This document shows positions 10,189 to 19,174 of a stretch of DNA of 47,743 bases, in pieces. The notes under the pieces are model-generated. The model worked only from the letters and a program-made list of their open reading frames with translations. It was not told the DNA's origin and searched no databases. A program made the translations under genes and the position numbers. The stretch is from the NCBI GenBank assembly GCA_012839355.1, contig DUNK01000038.1, positions 1-47,743 of the forward strand, given 5' to 3'. Within the stretch, counting starts at the first letter, position 1; every line of letters starts with the position of its first letter. Source of the stretch: Acholeplasma sp. GTDB taxonomy: Bacteria > Bacillota_I > Bacilli_A > Acholeplasmatales > UBA5453.

Positions 10189-11430
10189 TTATTCTGTAAT
10201 AACAAAGTTTCCTTTTTTAAACACTTGTACTTCTTTACCGTCTTGTGTTATACCGACTATCTCTAAATCACTTGAACCAAACATAAAGTCAACATGAGTT
10301 AAAGAGTTGTTATAACCTTTCTTTTCTAAATCTTCAATAGGTGCTCCAATACCACCTTTAATATTCATTGGATACGCTCTACCCAACGCTATATGACAAC
10401 TTGCGTTTTCATCAAATAATGTATTATAAAATAAAACATTACTATTGCTAATTGGTGAATCGTGAGATATTAGCGCAATCTCGCCAATATAACTTGCATT
10501 TTCGTCAAAGTTAATAATTGATGCTAATGCTTCTTTTTCTTTTGCTGCATCAAACTCAACAACTTTACCTTTTTCAAATCTTAACCAAAAGTCTTCAATT
10601 AATTTACCATTATAATGTAAAGGTTTTGTTGCAACAACTTTACCTTCTGTCATAAACTTATGAGGCATTGTAAATGCTTCTTCAGTTGGTAAGTTAGGAT
10701 TAAAATATACTCCATTTGCCGCAGTTTCGCCACCAGCAACCCAAATATGATCTTCAACTAGCCCAATAGTTAAATCAGTTCCTAAACTATTTTTAAAATG
10801 CAATGTTTTAAAGTTGTATTTATTTAATAATGTTGAGTACTTTCTTAAATTACTATTATGTTCATTCCATACTTTTTGAATATCTTTTTCAGGGTCAATT
10901 CTTGTTGCATCAAAGATTGCTTTCCATAACGCATTAATTGCATCTTTTTGACGCATTTCTGGAAATACTTTTTTTGCCCACACCTTGTTAGCTGCACCAA
11001 CAATTGTCCACTGACCTTGATTACCCATAGTATATTCTCTTAAGAAACCCATCTTTTGTTGTGCTGCTCTACTTGCTAGTTGAACCTTGTTTGAATCAAC
11101 ATCTTTGAATAATCCTGGCATTGGCGAAGTAATATTAATAAAACAAGCATTATTATCGACGTAATATTTAGCTCTATTAACTGAATATTCAGGCACTTCT
11201 TGAAGTGTTTCATCATCCATATTTAAATATGCTTGACGACTTACTTGTTCATCTGACCAATCAACAATTACTTTTTTAGCTCCTTGTTCATAAGCTTTTT
11301 CAACAATTTTTCTTGCCAAAACTCTTGACTCTGTATTACTTCTTAAAACAACTGTTTGACCTTTTTGAACATTAGCACCAACTTTTACAGCAAGTTCAGC
11401 TAATTGATCTAAAGATTTATAAAAACTCAT
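10189..11430 (-). CDS. pepS: M29-family metallo-aminopeptidase (AmpS/PepS)
   Basis: 413 aa, full length for the thermophilic metalloprotease M29 family of two-metal aminopeptidases. Characteristic segments are GGETAANGVYFNPNLPTEEA (two Glu in the metal site), FWLRFEKGKVV, the YIGEIALISHDSPI strand, and the ASCHIALGRAYP helix ending in HVDFMFGS. No signal peptide, so cytosolic. Its ATG overlaps the stop of murQ (TAATG), so the two are translationally coupled. As last gene of the murein operon it probably trims amino acids or small stem peptides that enter with the sugar; the peptide substrate is inference. Confidence 0.88.
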   Translation of the reverse strand: MSFYKSLDQLAELAVKVGANVQKGQTVVLRSNTESRVLARKIVEKAYEQGAKKVIVDWSDEQVSRQAYLNMDDETLQEVPEYSVNRAKYYVDNNACFINITSPMPGLFKDVDSNKVQLASRAAQQKMGFLREYTMGNQGQWTIVGAANKVWAKKVFPEMRQKDAINALWKAIFDATRIDPEKDIQKVWNEHNSNLRKYSTLLNKYNFKTLHFKNSLGTDLTIGLVEDHIWVAGGETAANGVYFNPNLPTEEAFTMPHKFMTEGKVVATKPLHYNGKLIEDFWLRFEKGKVVEFDAAKEKEALASIINFDENASYIGEIALISHDSPISNSNVLFYNTLFDENASCHIALGRAYPMNIKGGIGAPIEDLEKKGYNNSLTHVDFMFGSSDLEIVGITQDGKEVQVFKKGNFVITE

Positions 11431-12347
11431 TATTTCACACCCTTTAAAGCTTCTCTAACATTTCCTTTATGTTTAACATCTAGTATTTCTTCTATTTTAT
11501 TTATATCTTCTTCTTTTGACATTATCGCAAAAATCGCATATTTAACTGATTTATATTTTTCAACATATTTTTGCGCAACTTCATTACTAACTCCTGTAAC
11601 ATCTTTTACAATTCCAATCGCTCTACTTACTAATTTTTCATTTGACATTTGAACATCAATCATTAGGTTTTCATAAACCTTACCTAATTTAGTCATTGCC
11701 CCAGTTGAAATCATATTTAAAATTAACTTTTGTGCTGTTCCTGATTTCATTCTTGTTGAACCTGTTAGTGGTTCAGGACCTGTGATTGCTTCTATCTTAT
11801 ATTTAGCAACGCTTGCAATTAACGAATTTTCAGAAGTTGTTACACACGCTGTTTGAGCACCGATTTCATTTGCATATCTAACTGCCGATACTGCATATGG
11901 TGTTCTTCCACTCGCTGTAATTCCAACAACAAAATCTTTATTTGTTAAATTTTGTGCTTTTAAGTCAACAACTGCCGCTTCTTCCGAATCTTCAGAACCT
12001 TCTAACGCATCTCTTAACGCCTTATCTCCACCAGCAATTAACCCAACAACCATCTTTGGGCTAACACCAAACGTTGGTGGACATTCACTAGCATCTAAAA
12101 CACCAATTCTACCACTTGTTCCAGCACCAACATAAAACAGTCTCCCGCCGTTTCTAAAAACTTCAGTAACCGCATCAACAACTAAGGCAATTTTATCTAA
12201 TTCTTTTTCGATTGCTAATGGGACTAGTTTATCTTCGTTATTAAAAAGACGCAACATTTCAATTGTTGGTAATGTATCTATATTTTTTGTGCGTGGATTT
12301 CTTTGCTCAGTACTAATTTTCGAAATATCTACTTGTTTCTTTGCCAC
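11430..12347 (-). CDS. murQ: N-acetylmuramic acid 6-phosphate etherase MurQ
   Basis: 305 aa SIS-domain lyase that cleaves the lactyl ether of MurNAc-6-P, giving GlcNAc-6-P and D-lactate. Family hallmarks seen: the N-terminal STEQRNPRT, the sugar-binding GAGTSGRIGVLDASECPPTF, and a second SIS half with GITASGRTPYAVSA and EPLTGSTRMKSGTAQK. Length is standard. Starts with GTG (12347), GGAG about 8 bases upstream. It overlaps pepS downstream and follows murK directly. The D-lactate it makes matches the D-lactate dehydrogenase at the head of the cluster. Confidence 0.97.
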   Translation of the reverse strand: MAKKQVDISKISTEQRNPRTKNIDTLPTIEMLRLFNNEDKLVPLAIEKELDKIALVVDAVTEVFRNGGRLFYVGAGTSGRIGVLDASECPPTFGVSPKMVVGLIAGGDKALRDALEGSEDSEEAAVVDLKAQNLTNKDFVVGITASGRTPYAVSAVRYANEIGAQTACVTTSENSLIASVAKYKIEAITGPEPLTGSTRMKSGTAQKLILNMISTGAMTKLGKVYENLMIDVQMSNEKLVSRAIGIVKDVTGVSNEVAQKYVEKYKSVKYAIFAIMSKEEDINKIEEILDVKHKGNVREALKGVK

Positions 12348-13259
12348 TTATAAGTCTCCTTCAATTTTCTTTTTCGCTAAAACGTAAGCTCCATAAACTG
12401 GTTCTCTACCATATAAATCAAAGCGAACATTAGGTATTGCTTTATTAACCTCTGCTAAAATTGTTTCATTTACATATAAAGCCTTTAACGCAAATGATCC
12501 ACGTAATGCTACCACAACTGGACTTTTTTTCACATATACTTTATATGCTTTAATGATTTGTTCAGCTAAAAGTTTACCTTCAGCAATTAAAAGTTCTTTT
12601 ACTTTTGGATCACGATTAGAGACATCTTGAATTTCTAAAGATAATTGAGCAAGAGTACTTTTATCAGTATTATAAACATATTCTACTAATTGTTTAGGGT
12701 TTTTTAAACCGATTACTTTAATTAATCTCTCAGACATAACAGAAAATGATGATTTAGTTTCATATTCATCAATTAGTTGCTTTAACGCCGCTATAACAAA
12801 ATGATAAGCAGAGCCACCATCTCCTAAAATATGACCCCAACCGCCTAAACGATTAATTTCATTTTCATGTTCAATCATAATAACTGAACCTGTTCCGCCG
12901 ATTGCCATAATTAAAGATTCATCTCTTGTTTTTTCAATTGCATATAAGCCAATTGTAGCATCTACATCTAAACTAGCTTTGCAGTCAAATTGCTCTTCAA
13001 TTTCTCTTAGGAAATCTGCAGTATCGCTTAATCTTGATGCGCCTGCAACACCCATTTGAATAAAGACTTTCTTTTCTTTTCCGATACCTGAAACTAACTT
13101 CATAATTAGTTCCATAATTGTTTTCTTTGACTTTTCAACATTAACACTAAAATTAGAAAATCCAACTTGAATTCTCTTTAGTTCATTTCCTTCATAGTCA
13201 TAAACTACTCCTAATGTTTTTGTTCCGCCGCCGTCGATTCCGATAATGTAATCATACAT
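12348..13259 (-). CDS. murK: N-acetylmuramate/N-acetylglucosamine kinase (MurK-like, BadF/BadG family)
   Basis: 303 aa ASKHA-fold kinase. Phosphate 1 motif IGIDGGGTKT (residues about 6-15), an adenosine-side GGTGSVIM, and GGWGHILGDGGSAY in the middle place it in the BadF/BadG/BcrA ATPase family. Members next to murQ (Clostridium MurK) phosphorylate MurNAc and GlcNAc at O6, replacing the PTS import route. It directly precedes murQ, supporting this role over generic GlcNAc kinase. Its ATG overlaps the end of nagZ copy 1. No signal peptide, so cytosolic. Confidence 0.88.
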   Translation of the reverse strand: MYDYIIGIDGGGTKTLGVVYDYEGNELKRIQVGFSNFSVNVEKSKKTIMELIMKLVSGIGKEKKVFIQMGVAGASRLSDTADFLREIEEQFDCKASLDVDATIGLYAIEKTRDESLIMAIGGTGSVIMIEHENEINRLGGWGHILGDGGSAYHFVIAALKQLIDEYETKSSFSVMSERLIKVIGLKNPKQLVEYVYNTDKSTLAQLSLEIQDVSNRDPKVKELLIAEGKLLAEQIIKAYKVYVKKSPVVVALRGSFALKALYVNETILAEVNKAIPNVRFDLYGREPVYGAYVLAKKKIEGDL

Positions 13260-14817
13260 ATAATGGTAACACTCCTTTTGGTTTTATTTTCCCCAAAAGA
13301 TATTCTTTTAGAGTATTGATAGAATTTTGTGTGTATTCATATAGACAAACATAATTTTTAATTTCTGGCACTAAATAATGATCATAAGGATTTCTTAGTG
13401 AAATAACATGTAATTCCGCCTTTAATTTATTTAGTATTTTTACAAGTTCTACTTGTTGTAAGTATACATTTGAATTATATGTAGTTAAAATCACTTGATC
13501 ATATTTTGAAGCTAGTGCTTCTAATTCTTTAATTTCTTCTTTTGTTGGATTTAAACTCGCTAATTGATAATCCATATTTGGTAGATGCTTTCTTAAAATA
13601 CCAATCGTACTATGTTCACCATCAGTATGGTCTGCGCCACTAGTTGAAATTGGAAGTTGGCCGATAAATAATGTTTTGCCTTTTTCTTTGTATACTTCCC
13701 CTTTAACAAGTGTTAACGCATCATTAACTGCTTGTTGAGCAAAATCTAAATGCTTTTTGTTTCCAACTATATCTTTAACATCTCCAAATTTATTTGTAAG
13801 AATACTTAAATTTAAATCTTTTTTAAACTTTAAAACTCTCTCTACTCTCTCATCTAATACTTCCATAGAAATAGTCCCATCTAATACAGCCTTTTTAAGT
13901 TCTTTTACTGCACCGATTTGTTGTTCTTCATGGTGACAATATAATAGTAAGTTTGCTCCTGCTAAGACTGCTGGTACAGATGATTCAATAGCTCCATATT
14001 TATTTAAGATAGCTTTCATTTCCATTCCATCTGTAAAAATTAACCCTTCAAAACCCATCTTTTCTCTTAGCAAGTCTGTCAAGGCTTCTTTAGAAAGTGT
14101 TGCTGGCATTCCGTTTGTTAAGTGTTTATAAACGATGTGAGCGCTCATAATTGCTTTTAAATCATCATTAATTGCCTTTTCAAACGGCGCAAGTTCAACT
14201 TCCTTTAATCTATCCATTTCAAAATTAACACGCGGCAAATCTAAGTGTGAGTCCACATTAGTATCACCATGCCCCGGAAAGTGTTTGCCTGTTGCAATAA
14301 CTTTTGTTTGCATACCCTTAATAAAGTTATTAGCATATAAACTAACTCTCTCTGCTGTATCACCAAAACTTCTTACACCGATTACAGGATTAAGTGGGTT
14401 ATTATTAACATCTAATACAGGCGCGAAATTAACATTAATTCCTAAAGCATCTAATTCTTTTGCCATATATAAACCAGATAAATAGGCATTTTCTGGGTTA
14501 TTTGTAGCACTTAATGTCATCGCTCCAGGAAAGACGGTTGCACCATTATAAAGTCTTGTAACCATTCCACCTTCTTGATCCGCCGTAATGAACGCTGGTA
14601 TACCAATATATTTCATCATTGCTTTTTGAATATTTTGGTTTAAATTAAATAATTTTTCAGGTGATGTAATATTTCTTGTGAAAAGTAAAATATTTCCTAA
14701 CTTATATTCTTTAATTAGACCATCTATTCTTTCGCTATATTCGTCTTCTGGAAAACCAAAAACGATCAACTGACCGATTTTTTCATCTAAAGTTAAATCT
14801 TTTACCGTTTTCTTCAT
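13252..14817 (-). CDS. nagZ: Beta-N-acetylglucosaminidase NagZ, copy 1 (GH3)
   Basis: 521 aa GH3 enzyme that removes non-reducing GlcNAc from murein fragments. KHFPGHGDTNVDSHLDLP carries the Asp-x-His acid/base dyad typical of NagZ; FTDGMEMKAI carries the nucleophile Asp. A C-terminal GH3 alpha/beta domain follows (residues about 340-521), as in Bacillus NagZ. There is no signal peptide, unlike the secreted Bacillus enzyme, so hydrolysis is predicted in the cytosol. Start set at ATG 14817: GGGAG abuts the upstream ATG (14823) but is 6 bases from this one. The stop is TGA, showing that TGA terminates here. It is tandem with a diverged paralogue. Confidence 0.93.
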   Translation of the reverse strand: MKKTVKDLTLDEKIGQLIVFGFPEDEYSERIDGLIKEYKLGNILLFTRNITSPEKLFNLNQNIQKAMMKYIGIPAFITADQEGGMVTRLYNGATVFPGAMTLSATNNPENAYLSGLYMAKELDALGINVNFAPVLDVNNNPLNPVIGVRSFGDTAERVSLYANNFIKGMQTKVIATGKHFPGHGDTNVDSHLDLPRVNFEMDRLKEVELAPFEKAINDDLKAIMSAHIVYKHLTNGMPATLSKEALTDLLREKMGFEGLIFTDGMEMKAILNKYGAIESSVPAVLAGANLLLYCHHEEQQIGAVKELKKAVLDGTISMEVLDERVERVLKFKKDLNLSILTNKFGDVKDIVGNKKHLDFAQQAVNDALTLVKGEVYKEKGKTLFIGQLPISTSGADHTDGEHSTIGILRKHLPNMDYQLASLNPTKEEIKELEALASKYDQVILTTYNSNVYLQQVELVKILNKLKAELHVISLRNPYDHYLVPEIKNYVCLYEYTQNSINTLKEYLLGKIKPKGVLPLYV

Positions 14818-14835
14818 TAACATCTCCCTCTACAA

Positions 14836-16401
14836 TTATATTTTAACTGGTAATTTTCCTTGCGGTTCTAAATTACCTTTTAAATAACTAATTAAAGCAT
14901 TTACTGAATTGCTAGTATATTCGTATAGACAAACATAGTTTTCTATTTCCGGCACTAAATGTAAGTCATATGGGTTTCTTAGTGAAATAACATGCAACTC
15001 TTTTTTAGTTTTAAGAAAAGTTTTAATAAGTTCAACTTGTCCTTCATACATATTAGAGTTATAAGTTGTAAGAATAACTTGATTGTAATAACAACTTTCA
15101 CTAACCAATTTCAATATTTCTTCTTTATTAGGATTAACATCACTAACTATAAACTTATATTCAGGCAATGCTTTCTCTAATTTAATAACTGCACTATCTT
15201 CTCCAGAAGCTTCTTCAACTAAAGTTAAAGCTTTTGGTTTTTGAATAATAAATAGTGTTTTATCTTTTTTATTAAATCTTTCACCTTTAACTAAGGTCAG
15301 TGCATTGTTAATAACTTCTTTAGCGAAGTTTTGATGTTCTTCTTTGTTGATTCTTTCTTTAATCTCATCAAAAGATTTTTCTAAATATTTCAAACTGATT
15401 TCTTTTTTATGTTTTAAAATTCTTTTAACTCTATCATCTAAAACTTCCATTGGGATAGTTCCCTCTAAAACTGCTTCTTTAACATAATTAAATGCTGCTA
15501 TTTGTTGTTCTTCATAATGACAATATAGTAACAAATCAGCCCCCGCTAAAACTGCGGTCACGGCTGACTTAGCTGCCCCATATTTATCATCGATAGCTTG
15601 CATTTCCATTCCATCAGTGAAAACTAAACCTTTAAACTTATATTTATTTCTTAATAAATCTATTAAAACTTCTTTTGCAAGTGTCGCAGGATAATCTTTA
15701 TTTAAAACTGGATAAATAGCATGGCTTGTCATAACACCCTTAACATTAGCGTCTATTGCCTCTTTGAATGGTACAAACTCAACTTTTTCTAATCTTTCTA
15801 AATCATGTTCAACTACCGGCAATCCTAAATGTGCATCAACCGCAGCATCACCTTTGCCTGGGAAGTGTTTAGCCGTTGCGAACACTTTTGTTTGTATACC
15901 TTCAATAAACTTTTTGCCGTACTCTGCAGCAACTTTCTGGTTATCACTATAACTTCTTACACCAATACCTGGATTTAAAGGGTTTGTATTAACATCTAAT
16001 ACTGGTGCAAAGTTAACATTTAAGCCTAAAGCGTCCATTTCTTCAGCCATATATAAACCATTTAAATAAGCATTGTTAATATCTCCTGTTGCACTTAATG
16101 TCATCGCACCAGGAAAGATAGTTGCTCCTTTAAACAATCTTGTAACCATTCCGCCTTCTTGATCAATACAAATAAAAGCTGGAGTGTTTAACTTTTCCAT
16201 CATGTTCTTTTGGATTTCTTTGTTTAAATTAAAAAGATCTTCCATTGAACTGATGTTTCTTGTGAATAAAATAATATTGCCAAACTTATATTTATTAATT
16301 AACTCATCAAGTTTTTCTGTATAGTGTGTTCCATTAAAACCTACTACAAACAGCTGGCCTATTTTTTCATCCAAAGACATGTTTTTTAAATCTTTAATCA
16401 T
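14836..16401 (-). CDS. nagZ: Beta-N-acetylglucosaminidase NagZ-like, copy 2 (GH3)
   Basis: 521 aa, same architecture and length as the downstream copy, with clearly related sequence throughout (tandem duplication). KHFPGKGDAAVDAHLGLP keeps the Asp-x-His dyad but has Lys where copy 1 has His (KHFPGHG) and Ala for Thr; FTDGMEMQAI keeps the nucleophile. The changes near the sugar site suggest a shifted preference, for example GlcNAc-anhydroMurNAc versus GlcNAc-MurNAc, or peptide-bearing versus bare sugar (inference). No signal peptide. Starts with ATG overlapping the 3' end of namZ by 8 bp. Confidence 0.9.
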   Translation of the reverse strand: MIKDLKNMSLDEKIGQLFVVGFNGTHYTEKLDELINKYKFGNIILFTRNISSMEDLFNLNKEIQKNMMEKLNTPAFICIDQEGGMVTRLFKGATIFPGAMTLSATGDINNAYLNGLYMAEEMDALGLNVNFAPVLDVNTNPLNPGIGVRSYSDNQKVAAEYGKKFIEGIQTKVFATAKHFPGKGDAAVDAHLGLPVVEHDLERLEKVEFVPFKEAIDANVKGVMTSHAIYPVLNKDYPATLAKEVLIDLLRNKYKFKGLVFTDGMEMQAIDDKYGAAKSAVTAVLAGADLLLYCHYEEQQIAAFNYVKEAVLEGTIPMEVLDDRVKRILKHKKEISLKYLEKSFDEIKERINKEEHQNFAKEVINNALTLVKGERFNKKDKTLFIIQKPKALTLVEEASGEDSAVIKLEKALPEYKFIVSDVNPNKEEILKLVSESCYYNQVILTTYNSNMYEGQVELIKTFLKTKKELHVISLRNPYDLHLVPEIENYVCLYEYTSNSVNALISYLKGNLEPQGKLPVKI

Positions 16402-17527
16402 ATAGGTGATACTTCTCCTTGATTTTCAAAAACTCTTTTTTATCTTTAGCAAACTTTGCTTTTATCTCATCAATAGTAAGAGTGTTTTCTCTAATAAAAT
16501 CATCGCCAACATTTAAGTCAATCATTCTATTGCCAAACTCAGTCCATGGCGGGTTATAACTAAACTCTTCATGTAACTTTTCTATTTCTTTTAACATAAT
16601 CATTCCAGCAATCACTGGTTCAAACTTTTTATAGTCTGTTACATATATTTCAACACCCGAACACATAACACCTTTATGCTTACTTGAGACAGGTGTAAAA
16701 TATAAAGTTTTAAACTTAGCATGAGGTATCTTTTTACTAAAAATCTCAACTAATTCTTTTGATTTAAACCAAGGTGCGCCGATAATTGAAAATGGCCTAG
16801 TTGTGCCTCTTCCCTCGCTAACGTTCGTTCCTTCAAAGATACAAGTTGCTAAATAAACAAATAGTGAATCAACTGTTGGTAAGTTTGGTGAAGGTAGGAT
16901 AAATGGCAAATTATAATCATACCATGTAGAATCTCTTTTATAACCTGACATTTTAATAACTTCTAAGTCACAATTAATACCAAACTCATTATTAAATAAA
17001 TGCGCTAACTCTCCAACAGTTAAACCATATCTTTGCGGGATTTCATAATAGCCAATAAATGAACGATATTTTAAGTTTAATATGTTCCCTTCTACTTCCG
17101 GTCCTACTGGGTTAGGTCTGTCAAATACAACTACTTTTTTGCCATGTTCTTTTGCAGCTTCCATTGTATGAGCCAAACTATAAATATATGTATAAAATCT
17201 TGCACCAACATCTTGAATGTCATAACAAATAATATCTACATCTTCTAACATTTCTTTAGTTGGTTTACGGTGTTGACCGTATAATGAATAAACCATAATT
17301 CCAGTTTCTTCATCAACATAATTATGAATTACATCTCCATCTTGAAGATTTCCTCTAAGTCCATGTTCTGGTGAAAAAAGTGCGGTTAGGTTTGTATGTT
17401 CATTTAAAATATCTACTGTCGCTCTAAAGTTTTGATCGGTTCCAGACGGGTTAGTCAGTAAACCCACTCTTTTTCCTTTAAATAAATCTAAATGTTTATT
17501 TAAGTTTTCTATTCCATATTTAAACAC
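16394..17527 (-). CDS. namZ: Exo-beta-N-acetylmuramidase NamZ (DUF1343, GH171)
   Basis: 377 aa DUF1343/GH171 protein. Conserved features: RVGLLTNPSGTD, LFSPEHGLRG with the Glu-His pair, the YDIQDVGARFYTYIYSL block and FDRPNPVG. The Bacillus enzyme (YbbC) releases MurNAc from the non-reducing end of MurNAc-GlcNAc. Here it has no signal peptide, implying action in the cytosol on imported fragments. GTG start with GGAG about 9 bases upstream. It overlaps the DUF624 gene by 8 bp upstream and nagZ copy 2 by 8 bp downstream, mirroring nagZ-namZ adjacency in Bacillus. Confidence 0.93.
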   Translation of the reverse strand: MFKYGIENLNKHLDLFKGKRVGLLTNPSGTDQNFRATVDILNEHTNLTALFSPEHGLRGNLQDGDVIHNYVDEETGIMVYSLYGQHRKPTKEMLEDVDIICYDIQDVGARFYTYIYSLAHTMEAAKEHGKKVVVFDRPNPVGPEVEGNILNLKYRSFIGYYEIPQRYGLTVGELAHLFNNEFGINCDLEVIKMSGYKRDSTWYDYNLPFILPSPNLPTVDSLFVYLATCIFEGTNVSEGRGTTRPFSIIGAPWFKSKELVEIFSKKIPHAKFKTLYFTPVSSKHKGVMCSGVEIYVTDYKKFEPVIAGMIMLKEIEKLHEEFSYNPPWTEFGNRMIDLNVGDDFIRENTLTIDEIKAKFAKDKKEFLKIKEKYHLYD

Positions 17528-18158
17528 TTTTATTCTCTCCTCTTAAAAATCTTCTTGGTTTTCTCATCAATAATACATTTAAAACTAGCGGTACTGAAAG
17601 CCCCACAAAAACAAATATCGGCATCAACATTGGGCTTATCATTAAAAACACCGGTGCAATGGTTATTATGATTACTACTATTGATCTAAAGAAATATTTG
17701 CCTGTAACAACCAAAGACACTTTAAATAAGTTTTTAAGACTTATTTCAGGTGCAATATATAATACTGTAACAGAATAAATCATTGTCATTATGAACAATA
17801 ATGAAAAGCCTGCTGTTATTAAAAAGCCTAAAGTGTACAATACATTGCCTTCGTCATTTTGAAGCATCCTTAAATAATTGTATGCTCCTAAAACGCCAAC
17901 AGCTAGTAATATTAAAAATAATGCTCCTACACCAACATCACGCCAAAAGTCTTTTTTAAGATTTTCCCAAAACCCTCTAAAAAGCGGTGTAGTTTTATCT
18001 TCTGTATAATCTACAAATAAACTATATGCTGCTTTATAGCCTGCATAAAAAGTCACTATTGGAATAGTCAGAACAACCATAAATACATTTAAAACAACTA
18101 TTCTTATAATCCAATCCGCAATTATATTTAATGTGCGTAAAAAAGGTTTATCATGCAT
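17520..18158 (-). CDS. DUF624 (YesL-like) membrane protein
   Basis: 212 aa with about five membrane helices. The N-terminal region (TLNIIADWIIRIVVLNV, then P-I-V-T-F-Y-A-G and a conserved Trp-rich FWENLKKDFWRD loop) is typical of DUF624/YesL proteins. They are commonly encoded next to CUT1 sugar transporters in Bacillota; molecular role unknown. It lies 2 bases after the permease stop and before namZ, so it is probably an accessory of this importer. Its start has only a distant AGGA. Confidence 0.75.
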   Translation of the reverse strand: MHDKPFLRTLNIIADWIIRIVVLNVFMVVLTIPIVTFYAGYKAAYSLFVDYTEDKTTPLFRGFWENLKKDFWRDVGVGALFLILLAVGVLGAYNYLRMLQNDEGNVLYTLGFLITAGFSLLFIMTMIYSVTVLYIAPEISLKNLFKVSLVVTGKYFFRSIVVIIITIAPVFLMISPMLMPIFVFVGLSVPLVLNVLLMRKPRRFLRGENKSV

Positions 18159-18160
18159 CG

Positions 18161-19174
18161 CTAACCGACAATTCCTGTTCTTTCAATCGACTCAACGAAT
18201 CCTCTTTGAACGAATAAATAACCAATTAATAATGGTAACATCATTAATAACGCACAAACATTCGTAATCATCTGCAAGAATAGTGGGTTATTCCAAACCT
18301 CATCACCGATTAAGTGAAGTAATCCAGCATAACTAAGTGCCGCATACATTCCTTCTGAAGCATTAATTAACCTCATCGTTAATAATGGGAGTTCCGCAGT
18401 TGATATTTGTAGTAAACCGACATAGTATGAGTCGTTCCAAGCCCAAACGAAACTAAAGAGCGCAACCGTAACTAATGCTCCTCTTGCGTTAGGCAGCATA
18501 ACAGACCAAAATGTTCTAAAGACTCCAGCTCCGTCAATTTGTGCAGATTCTTCTAACTCAGTTGGTAGCCCTCTAAAGAACTGTCTAAAAATGAAGATGA
18601 AGATTCCGCTTCTAATACCCATACCTAAAGCATTCATCATATAAAGTGATATTTCTTTTTGAATTAAACCTAAGTTTCTAAAATATAAATATCTTGTTAA
18701 GGATAAGGCTTGCGGTGGAATAATAATTGTCAAAATTACTCCAATAAATAAGATGTTAGAACCTTTAAATCTTAATCTCGCAAACGCATAGCCTGCTAGT
18801 GATGTTGCGACTAATTGTAAAACCATTGAAACTAAACTAACCTTAATTGTGTTTGCTAAAGCTTTCCAATAATTTAAAACAATAAGCGCTATTTTAATGT
18901 TTTCAATACTCCAAACATCTGGAATCCAAACAACTGAAGGTTTATTGATATCTTCTGGTGCTCTTAAAGCTTGTAAGATTTGTTGGATAGTTGGGAAGAT
19001 AATTACGAAACATAATCCCAGTAATAATAAGTATCTAAAAAAACTGCTAAAAAATCTTCCATACTTTCTACGTCTTCTAAACTTAGCAGCAGGACTCTTA
19101 AACTCTTCGATTCTTCCTTGAATAAATTCTTTAACTTGACTTGCTTTTAGTGCTAAACTATTTTTCTCTTTCAT
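18161..19174 (-). CDS. CUT1 ABC sugar permease, MalG-like (pair 1)
   Basis: 337 aa. A basic cytosolic N-terminus (about residues 1-45), then six membrane helices with the ABC permease EAA loop (ELEESAQIDGAGVFRTFW, then the PNARGAL element) that docks the ATPase. MalG-type (second permease) features. Overlaps the upstream MalF-like gene by 17 bp. With that gene it forms a heterodimeric importer for an oligosaccharide, by context a murein disaccharide. No ATPase subunit is encoded in the window. Confidence 0.9.
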   Translation of the reverse strand: MKEKNSLALKASQVKEFIQGRIEEFKSPAAKFRRRRKYGRFFSSFFRYLLLLGLCFVIIFPTIQQILQALRAPEDINKPSVVWIPDVWSIENIKIALIVLNYWKALANTIKVSLVSMVLQLVATSLAGYAFARLRFKGSNILFIGVILTIIIPPQALSLTRYLYFRNLGLIQKEISLYMMNALGMGIRSGIFIFIFRQFFRGLPTELEESAQIDGAGVFRTFWSVMLPNARGALVTVALFSFVWAWNDSYYVGLLQISTAELPLLTMRLINASEGMYAALSYAGLLHLIGDEVWNNPLFLQMITNVCALLMMLPLLIGYLFVQRGFVESIERTGIVG

